Positions 12,001 to 23,245 of a DNA stretch of 64,000 nt are shown piece by piece. The notes under the pieces are model-generated. The model was given only the letters and a program-made list of their open reading frames with translations. It was not told the origin of the DNA and searched no databases. Position 1 is the stretch's first letter. Every line of letters starts with the position of its first letter. The position numbers were made by a program, and so were the translations under genes. The stretch comes from Dioscorea cayenensis subsp. rotundata (taxonomy: Eukaryota > Streptophyta > Magnoliopsida > Dioscoreales > Dioscoreaceae), in assembly GCF_009730915.1 (NCBI RefSeq), contig NC_052484.1:3066054-3130053 (forward strand), given 5' to 3'.

Positions 12001-14490
12001 GTGGAAAGCCGCTTCCCAAGAATTATGTTATGGTGCCCACTTCTTCCACCCACCACCACCACCCCAGGTGACCAAATGGGTCATCTTGGCAACTAAATTG
12101 GGCATAATGCTTGTTTGTTTTGCAATCTATGTGTGATTGTGTTTTATGTTTATTAAGACTTTTTTTTCCCTATATGAGTTCTTCATTTAGATATTATAGT
12201 ATCCTATTTTAATATAACAGTTTACCATAATGGAATAACTATTTGCTAAAATAGTTTGTAACAGTTCACTGTTATAGTTTAACAGATTACTGTAAATTTG
12301 CATTAGCTTATTATTTATATATCACAGTTTAAAATTTTTATTTATTATTCTATTTTTTTTCTTTTTTTTACGTAATTTACTACATTCGCTTATTGTTTAC
12401 ACTTGTTATTAGTCATTTTCTTCTACTGGCACTAACTACAGCAGATAAGGCCTTAGAAAGAGAAGTTTCGCATATACAATGGAAGGCTGACACCTTCAAG
12501 GAAGCCATTTGCTTTATAAGGGTATTCCCCGACACAATAGATGTGCCGTCAAATAGTCTGCAGAGGACTTTGAAGGAGAAGTTTACCACAATCACTAGCG
12601 GTTTAACACTTATGTCAAAGAAAAAGCATCCCAGCCTAAATCACTAACAATTAGATGTCAATGGCAAAGACCACCTAACCATTTCCCACAAAAAGCGAGG
12701 ACTTATCGGTCCTTTCCCAAAGGAGAAGGACTAATGGGTCTTTTTTAAAGTATCAAGGGATGAAAAAGTCATTGGCCCTTTAATTGATAATAGAAATACT
12801 CTGTGCAAATTATCCTCATAAGCAAAGAAACCAATCTATCTGCAATATTTTCAAAAGAGGCCACCAGATTTTCGATGACTAAACAACGACACATAAACAT
12901 TGACTTTTTTCTAGGATATGCTTTGTCATGACAACAGTCTTACAAGATTGAAACAGATGCTTCCAAATGCTTTTGGAGAAAGCATGAGAAAGAACAAAAG
13001 ACTAAAGCCTGAGAAAGAAACAAAAGACTAATATTAAAGGTTCACAACAAAACAACATGCTGAGTTATCAACATTAAATAAATCCCAACGGTTTCAAATT
13101 ATTTTTTGACATATTAACAAAAATAATTTTGAGAAAAACAGTAGAACCTCTGCATAAAGCTTCACTAAGTTTAACTTATAATGCCTTTTAACAACATCAG
13201 TTGGTATTCAGGAAGTTTGCATAAACCCGTCACTAAGCCTTAGAGTCTCAAGACTAAAAAGAGCCTAGCAAAATATAATCACTTTTTATTATACTAATTA
13301 CATGATCTTTCTGATAATGTGGTAGACTTACCAATCCAGCACCAGCATGGTCCCGCAAGAAAGCAGCATCATAGTAACGCTCTTCTACAATAGCTCTCTG
13401 TAGTGATACGAGGCTCAGATAAAATAGAATGAATGAACATAAAAATGGCACCAGACAGGTTGCTTACATTTAGATCAGACACAGCAGTGCCCACAACATC
13501 GTTTTTAGTTGCAGCAGTAATAGCAGCCTTTAGCCTCACAGCTTCTTTATAATCTTCTTTTGCAGCAGCAATACGCAATTGTAACTAAAAGCTCTCCATT
13601 TCAATCAGTTTAGAATTATCATGATTAGAATTCAGAGGACAAAAACATAACCTAGAAAGACAAATTTACTAGTTTTGATAGATAAATCACATCCAGTTAA
13701 GACAAATTGAGCATATAGTGCAATTAAATAAAAGACAGCAAATTAGACAAGGGAACTAATTTCTTTTCACTCCAAATAAGCAAATGGCTGCAGTATCAAT
13801 ACTTCCATATGTTATTTGGAATGAGACTTCCAATAATCAATATCAAGTCTTCCCTTTTTCTCCCACATCCACCATGAAGCGTTGGTACCTCACAGCAAGC
13901 ATCACCATAATAAACACTCCGAGAAAGCCTTCTAATAAATAAAAATGTACTGCTTTTTAATCCGCACACCATAAACTAAATTCCTCACATTTCCCCCATA
14001 ATTTTAAATCAAGATCACGTTTTTATATCACATAACAAAACGAAAAAAAAAAAATCAAAACAAGAGGGAAAGAGAAAACCTTGAGAGCATCAACGAGTCT
14101 CTCTTGCTCTTCCACCTCCAAGAAGTGCCTTCTCCACCGGTCCCAATCCCACTCCACATCCCCCTCCTTCTCCTCCCCCTCCTCCTCCTCCTCCTCCTCC
14201 TTCAAAGCACTCAAATTTCCCGCATCCTTCCAACCTGAACTCCAACGCGAGCTCACATAATCATCAAATCTCTTCACAGCGCTTCTCAGAAGATCCTGGA
14301 TCATTGATTCCCATCCTCGCCAACCGGATCCATCTCTAAGAGAACAGCGGCAGAAGGTGGAGTTCAGGTGTCTGGGGTCACGGCCGGAGGAACGAAGGAA
14401 GGCAGGGAAGGGGCGCCTCCGAGCAGCCGCGATGAGGTGGACGGGGCTTGGCTCTGGGCGAAGGGACCGTGGAGCGGAGATCGAAGCCAT
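6079..14490 (-). CDS. EX1: EXECUTER1-like chloroplast singlet-oxygen sensor, 11 exons
   Basis: EXECUTER proteins sit in plastid grana margins and relay singlet-oxygen signals to the nucleus; FtsH protease turnover of EX1 is part of the signal. Exons (minus strand): 14490-14080, 13584-13468, 13397-13332, 10338-10232, 9226-9148, 8530-7826, 7106-6986, 6897-6728, 6522-6448, 6368-6273, 6171-6079. All junctions are GT-AG and phases agree, giving 679 aa, close to the Arabidopsis length. The start at 14490 opens with MASISAPRSLRPEP and an Arg/Ala-rich transit-peptide-like segment. Residues 138-196 form a UVR-like helical pair (IAAAKEDYKEAVRLKAAI, then YYDAAFLRDHAGAGL). Exon 6 carries an acidic linker (about 355-400). 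The C-terminal DUF3506 region has RWVDGELVILDGK and ends GFVYWAPEYHFMVFF. An unusual Glu run lies at 97-112. The gene could be EX1 or EX2; overall length favours EX1. Confidence 0.93.
9808..10149. mobile_element. Tourist-type (PIF/Harbinger) MITE in EXECUTER intron 4
   Basis: The inverted ends are GGCCTTGTTTGGATTGGCTT on the left and AAGCCAATCCAAATAAGGCC on the right. They are flanked by the 3-bp duplication TAA (9805-9807 and 10150-10152), the signature of Tourist elements. The body is 342 bp with no coding capacity and several internal palindromes such as AAAAAGCTG and CAGCTTTTT. Confidence 0.93.
11190..12110 (+). pseudogene. Decayed transposon ORF, possibly plant mobile domain-like, in EXECUTER intron 3
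   Basis: Pieces of one reading survive in several plus-strand frames: YDEGNNRFKIGGSNVAFQPK then DAALI near 11480-11560, KYSIYQGVL near 11620, and TTVGYVRECIILSSLWFYK then SRFPRIMLW near 11910-12040. The order and wording resemble the plant mobile domain (aminotransferase-like PMD) found in MULE and gypsy-related elements. That assignment is from memory of the family and not certain. The ORF runs opposite to EXECUTER and is broken by many stops. No flanking target duplication was found. Confidence 0.45.
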
Positions 14491-14556
14491 GGCGGGCGAG
14501 AGAGAGAGAGTGTGACGGAAGAGGATTAGAAGAGAAGGGGATATGATGGTCAAAGT

Positions 14557-14566
14557 TATAAATAGT
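14557..14566 (-). promoter_or_regulatory. Candidate TATA box of the EXECUTER gene
   Basis: Read on the minus strand this is CTATTTATAA, about 70 bp upstream of the EXECUTER start codon. That would place transcription start near 14530 and leave a short leader of about 40 bp. It is inferred from sequence and spacing only. Confidence 0.45.
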
Positions 14567-15049
14567 GAGGGTATAACAGTAATTTGATAACATCGATTTG
14601 TTCCACTATTTATGAATGTACCCTTGTAAAATTATAAATTACATATCATTTATAAAATGCTTTGCAAAAAATACCTGCAATTTGATCTTATTTAATATTG
14701 ACTCTAAAAAGTTTGGAATTTTATTAAACAAAAATTAAACTGGAATATGGGTTTGGCTTTTTTTTTTTTTGGAATAAAAATTTGAAAATAAATATTTTGA
14801 CAATTTTATATTTATTTAATTCACGTAAAATATTATGTGAAATTTGAGTTTAATGGATCACCGTTTTTAATTTTTGCAATGATAAGAATTTCTCCATGTT
14901 GCTATAAAAATAAGTTATAAATACATAATCAAAAGGAGAGTTTATAAACATAAACATGAGCATTAGGGAAGATGAACTTGTATATATATATTGACAAAAG
15001 TGATAAGTACCATTAAAATAACAAATAGGTACATAAATGTAGAGTTTTG

Positions 15050-15955
15050 CAACAAAACTGGCGCAGGATTTGGTCCAATCCGGGGCCAAATCCTACGCCA
15101 GATTTGTGGAATGCTACAATGGTGCACAACATGTAGCACCACTGTAGCAGTGCTTTTTTTTATTTTTTTTATTTTTTTCAGTTACCATTTTGATTTTTTT
15201 TTCTTTTTTTTCAGTTTTATTTTTTGTTTTTTTTTTATTTTTTCAGTTTTATTTTTCAGTTTAATTTTTTTATTTTTTCAGTTTATTATTTATTTTTTTT
15301 ATCTTTTTCGGTTTTTCAGTTTTAATTTTTCGTTAGTTTATTTTTTTTATCTTTTTTTATTTATTTTTTCTTTTTTATAAAATTTATATTTTAATTTATA
15401 TTTTAATTAAATTAAATAATTTATAATTTAAGTTTGTATTTTTCAATTAATAAAAAATAAAAAATTAACGAAAATAATACACGAAATATAACTTCATTAA
15501 AATTAACAAAAATTACACGAACAATAAAATAAAAACATAGAAAATAGTCATAACATAGATTATCATCGATAGCAATAAAAAAAAACCACAACACACAAAA
15601 TACAACTAATGAAAGCTGAAGTAGATGGGTCTAATAATCTGGCATGTTGTCGCCACTTTCACCAATATTGCCAAAGATATCACTAAACATGTTAGATCCA
15701 GAAGGATGTGGTTGTTGAAAATGTCTGTAAATTTTTTTATTGTTGTGCTTGTATACAATGGTTAAAAGTGAAAAAATTAAAGATGATTAAATTTATTACT
15801 AGTATGAATATAAAAGTGTGAAGTGAGAAGAATATTCTTAGAATATTCTATTTTAGAGTTAAAAATAGAGATGATGGTTGGAGAAATTATTATTATAGCA
15901 TCTGTATTTTTGTGTACTGAAGCGCCAAATATAGAGTTTTGGGTTGGAGATGGCC
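15050..15955. mobile_element. Internally deleted derivative of the Harbinger family at 192-4985
   Basis: The left part (about 15100-15720), read in reverse, matches 4410-4960, including the ORF1 C-terminal codons for FFDNLYR-like sequence and the GTAGCACCACTGTAGCA-type end. The right part (15757-15950) matches 2539-2735 in the forward direction and ends GAGTTTTGGGTTGGAGATGG. Everything between ORF1's end and the other terminus is missing, as expected of a non-autonomous deletion product. A T-rich minisatellite with repeated TTTTTTCAGTTTTA units fills 15155-15375. Exact ends and target duplication are not resolved. Confidence 0.65.
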
Positions 15956-16076
15956 TTATGATGTCTTAACTATTGTCTAAAGATTTACCATATAATAATT
16001 GAATAGTAATATTTTTTTTAGTTAGTTGATAATATTATTACTTTTTGCTTTGCCAACCGATGAAAACAATTAAATT

Positions 16077-16195
16077 CTCAATTTATAAAATATAAAATAA
16101 GAGAAATCTATGAATTTCTTTGTTTATAAAACATACATATCAATATAATTTATAAAATACAAAATAAGAGAAATTTATGAATTTTTATGTTTATG
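16077..16195. repeat. Tandem ~68-bp duplication interrupted by a MITE
   Basis: The unit ATTTATAAAATATAAAATAA (16080 onward) is repeated from about 16147 as ATTTATAAAATACAAAATAA. The second copy continues on the far side of the element at 16197-16869, with AAACATACATATTGATATTA matching AAACATACATATCAATATA of the first copy. Confidence 0.75.
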
Positions 16196-16196
16196 A

Positions 16197-16869
16197 GTGT
16201 GCATTTGGATTATCATTATTAAGGAATGGGAATAGACACAATTCTTGAGGCTAACAACCATTTGGTTTACATAGGAATGGGAATCTAATCCCATGTCTTT
16301 GGAATTGAATGATGATCTACATTACCCCAAAATATAATAGGTTGATGGAGAGGAATAGAATAGATTTGACATATCCACCATCTTCTTAATTTTGTAAAAA
16401 TAATAATAATAATAATAATATAGACTATTTGATATAAATATTTAATTAGAATCATTAAAATAAATAATAATAATAACAATATCTAAATTATTTTGAAATG
16501 GAGTAGTGTCAGCCTTTCTTTATTAAAAAAAAAATAATACATTAAATATTTATATATAATAGCTAATTGTACAAATTAAAATTAATAATAATTAAAGTAA
16601 ATTATTTAATTAATATTCACTAATAATTTAAATAAATAAGATATGTAAGTATTTCACAAATTAAAAATGTATCGTAAATAATATTTCAATATTATTTATT
16701 TATACTAAAAGCAAAATATTAACTTTACAACATTTTATCTTTTCCTTTCTCCCACTCCCAATAAATTTTATTCCAACCAAACACAATTTTCATTTCCATT
16801 AATATTACTTTCCCATTATCATTACTATTCTTATGCATTTCATTCCCATTCTGCAATCCGAACGCACAC
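16197..16869. mobile_element. TIR element (MITE-like) with TGA duplication
   Basis: The ends are GTGTGCATTTGGATTA on the left and the complement of GTGTGCGTTCGGATTGC on the right. The left end carries GGAATGGGAATAG further in, and the right arm carries GAATGGGAATG in the inverted sense. The trinucleotide TGA flanks both sides (16194-16196 and 16870-16872). The 673-bp body is AT-rich and non-coding. A 3-bp duplication suggests a PIF/Harbinger relative, although TGA differs from the usual TWA. Confidence 0.75.
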
Positions 16870-17120
16870 TGAAAACATACATATTGATATTAATATGCGT
16901 GTATAATACTCTTTCTTCCACTTCCAGTTACTATGTCAATAGGATTTGAATTTCTGTTTGTTTCAACAGCAATAAAAAAAATTTATCGTATATGAGTTTT
17001 GTTAGTGTTTTACTGAAATGTTATGGATCATAATCCCACAATGGTAAATCTTTGTGCCATGTAGTGGAGAATAGGACTTCTTTCGCAAAAAACCTCACAC
17101 TAAAACCCAATATACACTAA

Positions 17121-18018
17121 GGGCTGTTTGGTTGTCTGTAAGTGAAATTACATGTAAGTGAAATTACAGACAGTAAGTGAAAATCGTCGCATTTCATTTA
17201 CATCATTCCCTGCTTTGGTTCTTTCGTAATTTAAAATCGTCGATTACTTTTAATTTGTTTGGTTTGATGTAAGTTAGAAGATATGTGACTACGTATAGAG
17301 TAGAGGGTGAGATTACCCCTCAATATACTTGTATTATTATTAATTATTTAATGCATTTAAAAATAATTTAAACTAAAAATAATTAATTTAATTTAATTTA
17401 ATTTAATTTTTAAATTAACTAAATGATTTAATAAAGTATTTATTACATTTAAAAATAATAATCAGAAACTCAAATAACTAAGCCAAATAATAATAAGAAA
17501 CATAAATAATGAAACACTAACTCTAAATAATTAATTTAATTCTCCACATCTACTCTTAACACTAATGTAAATTAATTAATTAATTAACTTAATAATAGTT
17601 TTTATTAAATTAAAAAAATATAAAAATTCTTTTAATTTTTTATATAAAAAAATATTGTTTTTAATTAAAAATTAAATACAAATTGGTTTATTTTTAAATA
17701 AAAATAAATAAATTTAATAAAAATATAAATAAGTATAAGTTTAATTATATTAACAATTGATTACATGTAAGTTTTTCATTTTCTTTTTAATGCATAATTT
17801 GGAAAGTGAAGAATGGTGATTTTTAAATTTCAAATGTTTTTCATGCGATTTCAACTTACAGTAAAATTTGTAGTAAATAAATACTAGAAAAGTACACAAA
17901 ACGCAAAAACTCGTTATACGTGAAAACCGATTTCACAAAGAACCAAACAAACTTTTTATACGTGAAAACCAGTTACATTACAGCTACTTACAGCTAGTTG
18001 CAGGTAACCAAACAGCCC
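17121..18018. mobile_element. Large Tourist-like TIR element
   Basis: The left end GGGCTGTTTGGTTGTCTG is matched by an inverted right end that reads GGGCTGTTTGGTTACCTG on the complement. The flanks are CTAA on both sides (17117-17120 and 18019-18022), containing the TAA target typical of Tourist elements. Sub-terminal repeats (GTGAAATTACATGTAAGTG on the left, CGTGAAAACC units on the right) surround an AT-rich non-coding core. At about 900 bp it is long for a MITE. Confidence 0.85.
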
Positions 18019-18582
18019 CTAAATGAGGAATACTCTATAGTATGAACCTTCAGTAAACATTGCGTGAAAAATACTACATAAGCATTACCAGATTTACAAG
18101 GGGAAGAGGGGGAGGTGGTGCTTGAGCACCCCCTTGGCCCATCATATATATAAAATATTAATAACTATAATTCATATGAAAAAAAAGGCTACTCTTTATT
18201 TATATATATATATATATATAATCATTACAGGTTGCATCGATTATTTATTGAATAATTGTTGTATATAATAATTGAATTAGATGTGAATTTGTTTAAATTT
18301 TTTTTTAATTGTGCTATTTGTTAATTTAGTGTTTAATTAGTTGAGTTAATTGTTAATTATGTAGATATATATTTTATTATTTTAAAATATTGGTTATTAT
18401 AATCTCACTTTTGAATTAAAAGAATTGTTTAATATTTTTAAATTTTTTAAATTTAAATTTAGCACCGCATTAATGTTATTTCTATATAATAAAGTAGTAT
18501 GTGTGTAAGTAAAGTTTTGTTGTAGATAAAGTTAATTATATATATATATATATTTTTGTTTTTTGCAACTACTATCATAGTT

Positions 18583-18655
18583 GGGGATGTAGCTCAGATG
18601 GTAGAGCGCTCGCTTAGCATGCGAGAGGTACGGGGATCGATACCCCGCATCTCCA
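18583..18655 (+). tRNA. tRNA-Ala (anticodon AGC)
   Basis: The 73-nt sequence folds as a cloverleaf. The acceptor GGGGATG pairs with CATCTCC with one G-U, and A is the discriminator base. The anticodon stem CTCGC/GCGAG closes loop TTAGCAT with anticodon AGC at 18616-18618. The T stem is CGGGG/CCCCG. The internal A box is TAGCTCAGATGG. The T loop is ATCGATA and not TTCGATC, a form I recall as normal for plant tRNA-Ala. There is no intron and no encoded CCA, as expected for a nuclear gene. Confidence 0.97.
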
Positions 18656-18665
18656 ACCCTATTAA

Positions 18666-18669
18666 TTTT
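18666..18669 (+). terminator. Pol III terminator of the tRNA gene
   Basis: The first TTTT run lies 10 bp after the tRNA end, followed by further T runs at 18671-18692. Confidence 0.75.
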
Positions 18670-21600
18670 ATTTTATTATTATTTTTTTTTTCTACAATTG
18701 ACGGGAAAAAAATTTTATTTTAAAATTTCATAAGACACATGAGTGATCTGTGCTGGTATGCCAAGTTTGCCCATTTCTCTTTAAACACAAATTGGTCCGA
18801 ATAACTCAATATATTATTTGAGATGCTGTGTCTACTTAATAACAATTTCCAATGGTCTTTCAAATGATGCTGATTGTGGACCCCCAACACATTTTATAAT
18901 TTTAATTAGTATGTTATATATCTTATTAACCTTAGCATCTATTTTAAAAAACGGTTTCAATAATTATTGTCTTGTTAATTCAAATTTCCAACCACGTTCC
19001 ACAAGCATCTCGCTTTGACAACACCTATAACTGTTACCCTGTCGATGGTTTCCCGATCTCGTCAGCATTAAGGAAGAGAGGAGTTTCTTCGTTCGCATCA
19101 TTGGATTTTTTCTCCACGAATTGCTTCCTAAGAGAGAGAAATGACATGTGTGTATGGCCTGCGATTTTGTGAATAATTTTGTGATTAGATCTCTTATGTT
19201 TATGGTGATATGGGTTATAGTCCAATAGATAAAATTTAATTTTTCTTGATCCATGCCTTGTATGGTGTCTCTGTTTGTGCATTCTTAAGTACGCAAATTT
19301 ATGTTAATTTAAATTGCATGCTTTGGTTGAAAGAGTTTGATGTTGAGAGCTTGTTGTTTTGCAATCTTTATCTCGTGGCAAGGAATCATTCCGTACTATG
19401 TTGAATTAGGTTACAATTAAATTATCTAATCTAATTGTGACCGCTCTTCCTTGTCCATCCTTAATTGATCCTAAATTTGATATTGCAAACTGATAGTGCA
19501 GTCTTAGGTGTCGAAAAAGTAAAAGGACGTGGTTTAACAATATCTTAGTTATTGATTATATGTCATTTTCTCACTTATATTGGCGTTGCATCACTTGTGG
19601 ACTTTCCAAGAATTCCTTTGTTAGGCTTTGAAAATCTTTTGCTTATCTTGTCATGTCCATTTAATTTTAGGCTCATCCTTTCTGTCTACTGAGCTACTTT
19701 TTCTTATTGAAGTTATGGTTTTTGTTTGTATTCTTGCATTTTTCATGTAAATGCTTGTCAGATTCAATAACTTTGTTTCAAGCATCACACATAATTGATG
19801 CATATTTATTAAAATCATATACTTTTGTTATTCTTGTCAAATGTGGTTATTATGATCATGGAATAGCATAGATTAAAAAGTTCAGTTTAATTAGCAGTTA
19901 GTTTCAATTGAATGCCTTTGTGCCATGTCAATAGGCTGGATAGCATTAATTAGTTTTGGATTATTATACCAAGGAATTACAGTTAATTTCTTTTGTTATT
20001 GCTCTAATGCATTACAGTATGCCTGGCCTATTCATGCCAAAGTTCCTTAGTTTAACTTTGTTATAATTGTGTACAACAGTTAGTATATAGTAGGTAGTCG
20101 TTTAGTGAGCGAGATTAATTTGGTTTAATTTCTAGGCTTGTGTGGATCATTCTTATTAATACCTTTGGAATGTGCTCTCAAATATAGAGCATTCCATCAA
20201 AACCTAATTTCGGAATGAATTTAGAGGTTTTAGGCGTTAGACAAGTAAGTAAACCATATATAAACATGTATATATTATAAAATTCTGGTTAGCGGTAATG
20301 ATTTACATAATTATTTAATTATTTTGGGTTTTACTATTTAAAACCATTTGTGATATAATATTTAAATGTTTTGGGTTTTAAATAATATGCCTATCATTCA
20401 TTTCAGAACTTATAAATTTTATCTATTTAATAATTTAATTAATCATTTGATTTTGCTACTTTACTTAATTTTAGATTATATATTTAGTTTGGCAGCCACT
20501 GTACTTATGTATATTATATTATTAATTTGTTTTTACTTATGAACTTCTAGAAGTAGTTGTTACTTAAGTATTGAATGGTTTGCATAAATCATGATTTATA
20601 ATCTTAATTATGCATTTAGTTATTGATTACTTATATTTTAATTATTGTTGTCACATGCTTGATTAAATTTTAATTATTCTTGTCACATATTACCATTATC
20701 TTATTTTGAAATAATTGGAATTATATTCATTAGAAAAACGGGATCACCGAATTTTACTATTTCTGCATTGATAATGATTTTGGACCTTACATATTTTGAT
20801 ATAGTAACTTGTACTCCCCAAAATAAGTTGCAATAACCTTGTCATTGGGGGTTAAATACTGACCATTGCGACATGAACCTCTGACTTTGATAAAAAACTA
20901 TAGTTTTGCACCATTGCATTAGTGGAGAATAATGCCCTCTGATAATTTGGCTCGGGTTACTGAGGATAAATAAATGAACTCTGAAAATCTGACTCAGGTC
21001 ACCAAGTTAAAATATATGAATTCCGTTGTTTTGTTTTTGGCATTAGTTATTTGGAGGACATATATACTCGTCATTTAAAAAATTATGTTTGTTTGAAATA
21101 CTCTAAATTTTAGGTTTTATTTCTGATATTTATTGTACAACATCACACTTAAGTATGTTTTTGAAATTATTGAGTTTTTGTGATCCATATATTTTTGTTG
21201 TTTTTAGTGGTTGCTTATTGGGCTATCAAGCTTATAAATAGTTGTTTTATTCTTTTCAAATCATGAGTAAGTGTGCGGTGGATAGCTTAGCAGGGATCAT
21301 CGAGCAAACACCAGTTGGTTATCATATAAATAGTTCTTCTATTGTGAACCTGGAACTTGTAATTTGTTTAAAGCTTTGAATCTTGCACTTTTAGTTTCCT
21401 TGGTCCATGACAGATGTTGAGGCCTTGTGTGGCAACTTGGTCTCTGCCTTGTGGGTATGCGGTCGTTTGTCGACACATCGAGTCCGGTGAACCGGATTCA
21501 GGGCGTGACAAATCTAATATCAAGTTGTTATTTATTTTATTATTAATATTATTTTTTTATAAAATTTAAATTTAAACCATATAAATTTTTAGATTTTAAA

Positions 21601-22057
21601 AACTATAAAACATTATAAAATTTTGAAATTTTGGACCCAAATATTATAAAATCCTATAATCAAAATTCTAATAAACTAAACTCTTAATATTAAATTATTA
21701 AACTCTATTGTTTACAATTTATTGTTTAAATGATGTATATAAATTAAGTTTTTTTATTAAAAAAAAGTAGGAGAGAAAAAGAACGATATGAATACTGATG
21801 TAGGTGCTAATTTTGCATCCATGTCATTCGGGAGCTATCAGAAAACTTGTTGTGTAAAAATATCATTACTCATATATTTAAAATGAAATAGATATATTTC
21901 AGGTTTTAGATTCATCAGATTTTATTTTATTTTATTTTATTTTATTTTTGTGACAATGTGCACAACCCACCACACATACACCCTATACACCTCATTTATA
22001 CATTAGGAGTCAACCCTCAACCTCTAGTTTAGGACTTAAATGTTTTAATTACTCGGC
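18670..22057. other. AT-rich intergenic DNA with an LTR-like end
   Basis: No gene is recognised. The segment 21421-21510 is richer in GC and ends CCGGATTCAGGGCGTGACA, a wording common at the 3' end of plant Ty3/gypsy LTRs. I could not find the matching 5' end or a duplication, so this is at best an LTR fragment. The stretch 18970-19280 has short open frames with no recognisable product. A TTTTA microsatellite lies at 21922-21947. Confidence 0.4.
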
Positions 22058-22427
22058 GGATAATTTTTTACTAAGTCGCTAAACTTTGGCTAATTTTCAC
22101 TTTGATCACCGAACTTCAATTTACATCAATTTGGTCACTCAACTTTAATTTGATTTCACCGAGCAATAAATCAAAGATTTTAACCCCAATTGATTACATG
22201 ATTGTTTGAAAATTCGAGTCAGTCCTCCCCATGACACATTATTAAGTCTATTGGAGGTGTACATGTTATTAAAAAAGAACCGTATTACTTATATGGGAGC
22301 CGAAATCTCTTGATTTATTACCCAGTGAAATCAAATTAAAGTAGAATGACTAAATTGATATAAATTGAAGTTCGATGATCAAAGTAAAAAATGAGCCAAA
22401 GTTTAGTGACCTATTAAAAATTTACCC
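22058..22427. mobile_element. Mutator-like MITE with long TIRs
   Basis: The arms of about 90 bp are inverted copies: left GTCGCTAAACTTTGGCT with CACTTTGATCACCGAACTTC, right the complement of GTCACTAAACTTTGGCTC. The flanks are ATTACTCGGC (22048-22057) and ATTACTTGGC (22428-22437), a 10-bp duplication with one mismatch, close to the 9 bp usual for Mutator superfamily elements. The 370-bp element is non-coding. Confidence 0.8.
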
Positions 22428-22907
22428 ATTACTTGGCTATTGTAGTAGTTAATATTTAGAAACCCAAAGTTATAAATGTTTGCTTGTTTTTTATAATATA
22501 TAATAATTTATCAATTTTATATAAGTATAAAATAAAAAATGAAATTTAAGGGTCACCAATATAAAGAAATATTTTTAATATTTATTCAAAAGTCACTTTC
22601 ACATAATGAGGCATTAAAATTTTTTAAACAACTATTTATACTATTGTGGGAGACCCGTGCTGATGCTACGGGGTTATATATAAAGTCATTTTTTCCTTTT
22701 ATAAATTTATCTGTTATTTATATATTCACATTTTTCGTTTTTGTTTTGAAAAAAAAAACTCTAAATGTAATAAATATTTTATTTGTTGATATTTGTTGTT
22801 TATTGGAAGTGTTGTAGTAAGTTTTTGGGGAAAAAAATCTACTTCGTAAGCATTTATGCATACATTAAACATAGGAAAAAGTTGTTCAAATTCCTCATTG
22901 TCCACTC

Positions 22908-23231
22908 TGGATTCAAAAGAATGAATCGAAGGTGGCCTGGAGAGCCAAGGAGCAGATTTTGGAGATCCGCCAACTAATCAGGCATTGTTTCAATGTCAGT
23001 TTGCAATGCATTCCACGGGAGCTGAACGTTGTTGCTGATAAAATTGCAAAGTTTGCGATAAGAAACCCGGATGTCATCCTCTTTCATAGGGACCTTAAGG
23101 TGCCAAACTGGCCGGTGGAGGCTGCCTATGAGAGTGACTTGAAGTGCTAGAGCTTTTGCCTTTTTGTTTTTTGTTTTCTTATGAGCTTTGCTAGTTGGCA
23201 TAGCTCTCCTCATTCAAAAAAAAAAAAAAAT
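22908..23231 (+). mobile_element. 5'-truncated L1-type LINE tail with target duplication
   Basis: The insert encodes the end of a LINE RNase H region (VAWRAKEQILEIRQLIRHCF, then IPRELNVVADKIAKFAIR) and stops at 23147-23149. A short 3' UTR and an A run (about 23216-23230) follow. The flanks are CTCATTGTCCACTC (22894-22907) and CTCCTTGTCCACTC (23232-23245), a 14-bp target duplication with one mismatch. Truncation, poly-A and duplication are the marks of target-primed reverse transcription. Confidence 0.9.
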
Positions 23232-23245
23232 CTCCTTGTCCACTC

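Noticed and set aside
18964..19282. Overlapping open frames on both strands suggesting a gene
   Set aside because: No frame shows a recognisable domain, start context or splice pattern, and the peptides look random.
21280..21510. A complete Ty3/gypsy LTR ending in GGGCGTGACA
   Set aside because: Only the 3' end wording is typical. No matching 5' terminus or 5-bp duplication could be located.
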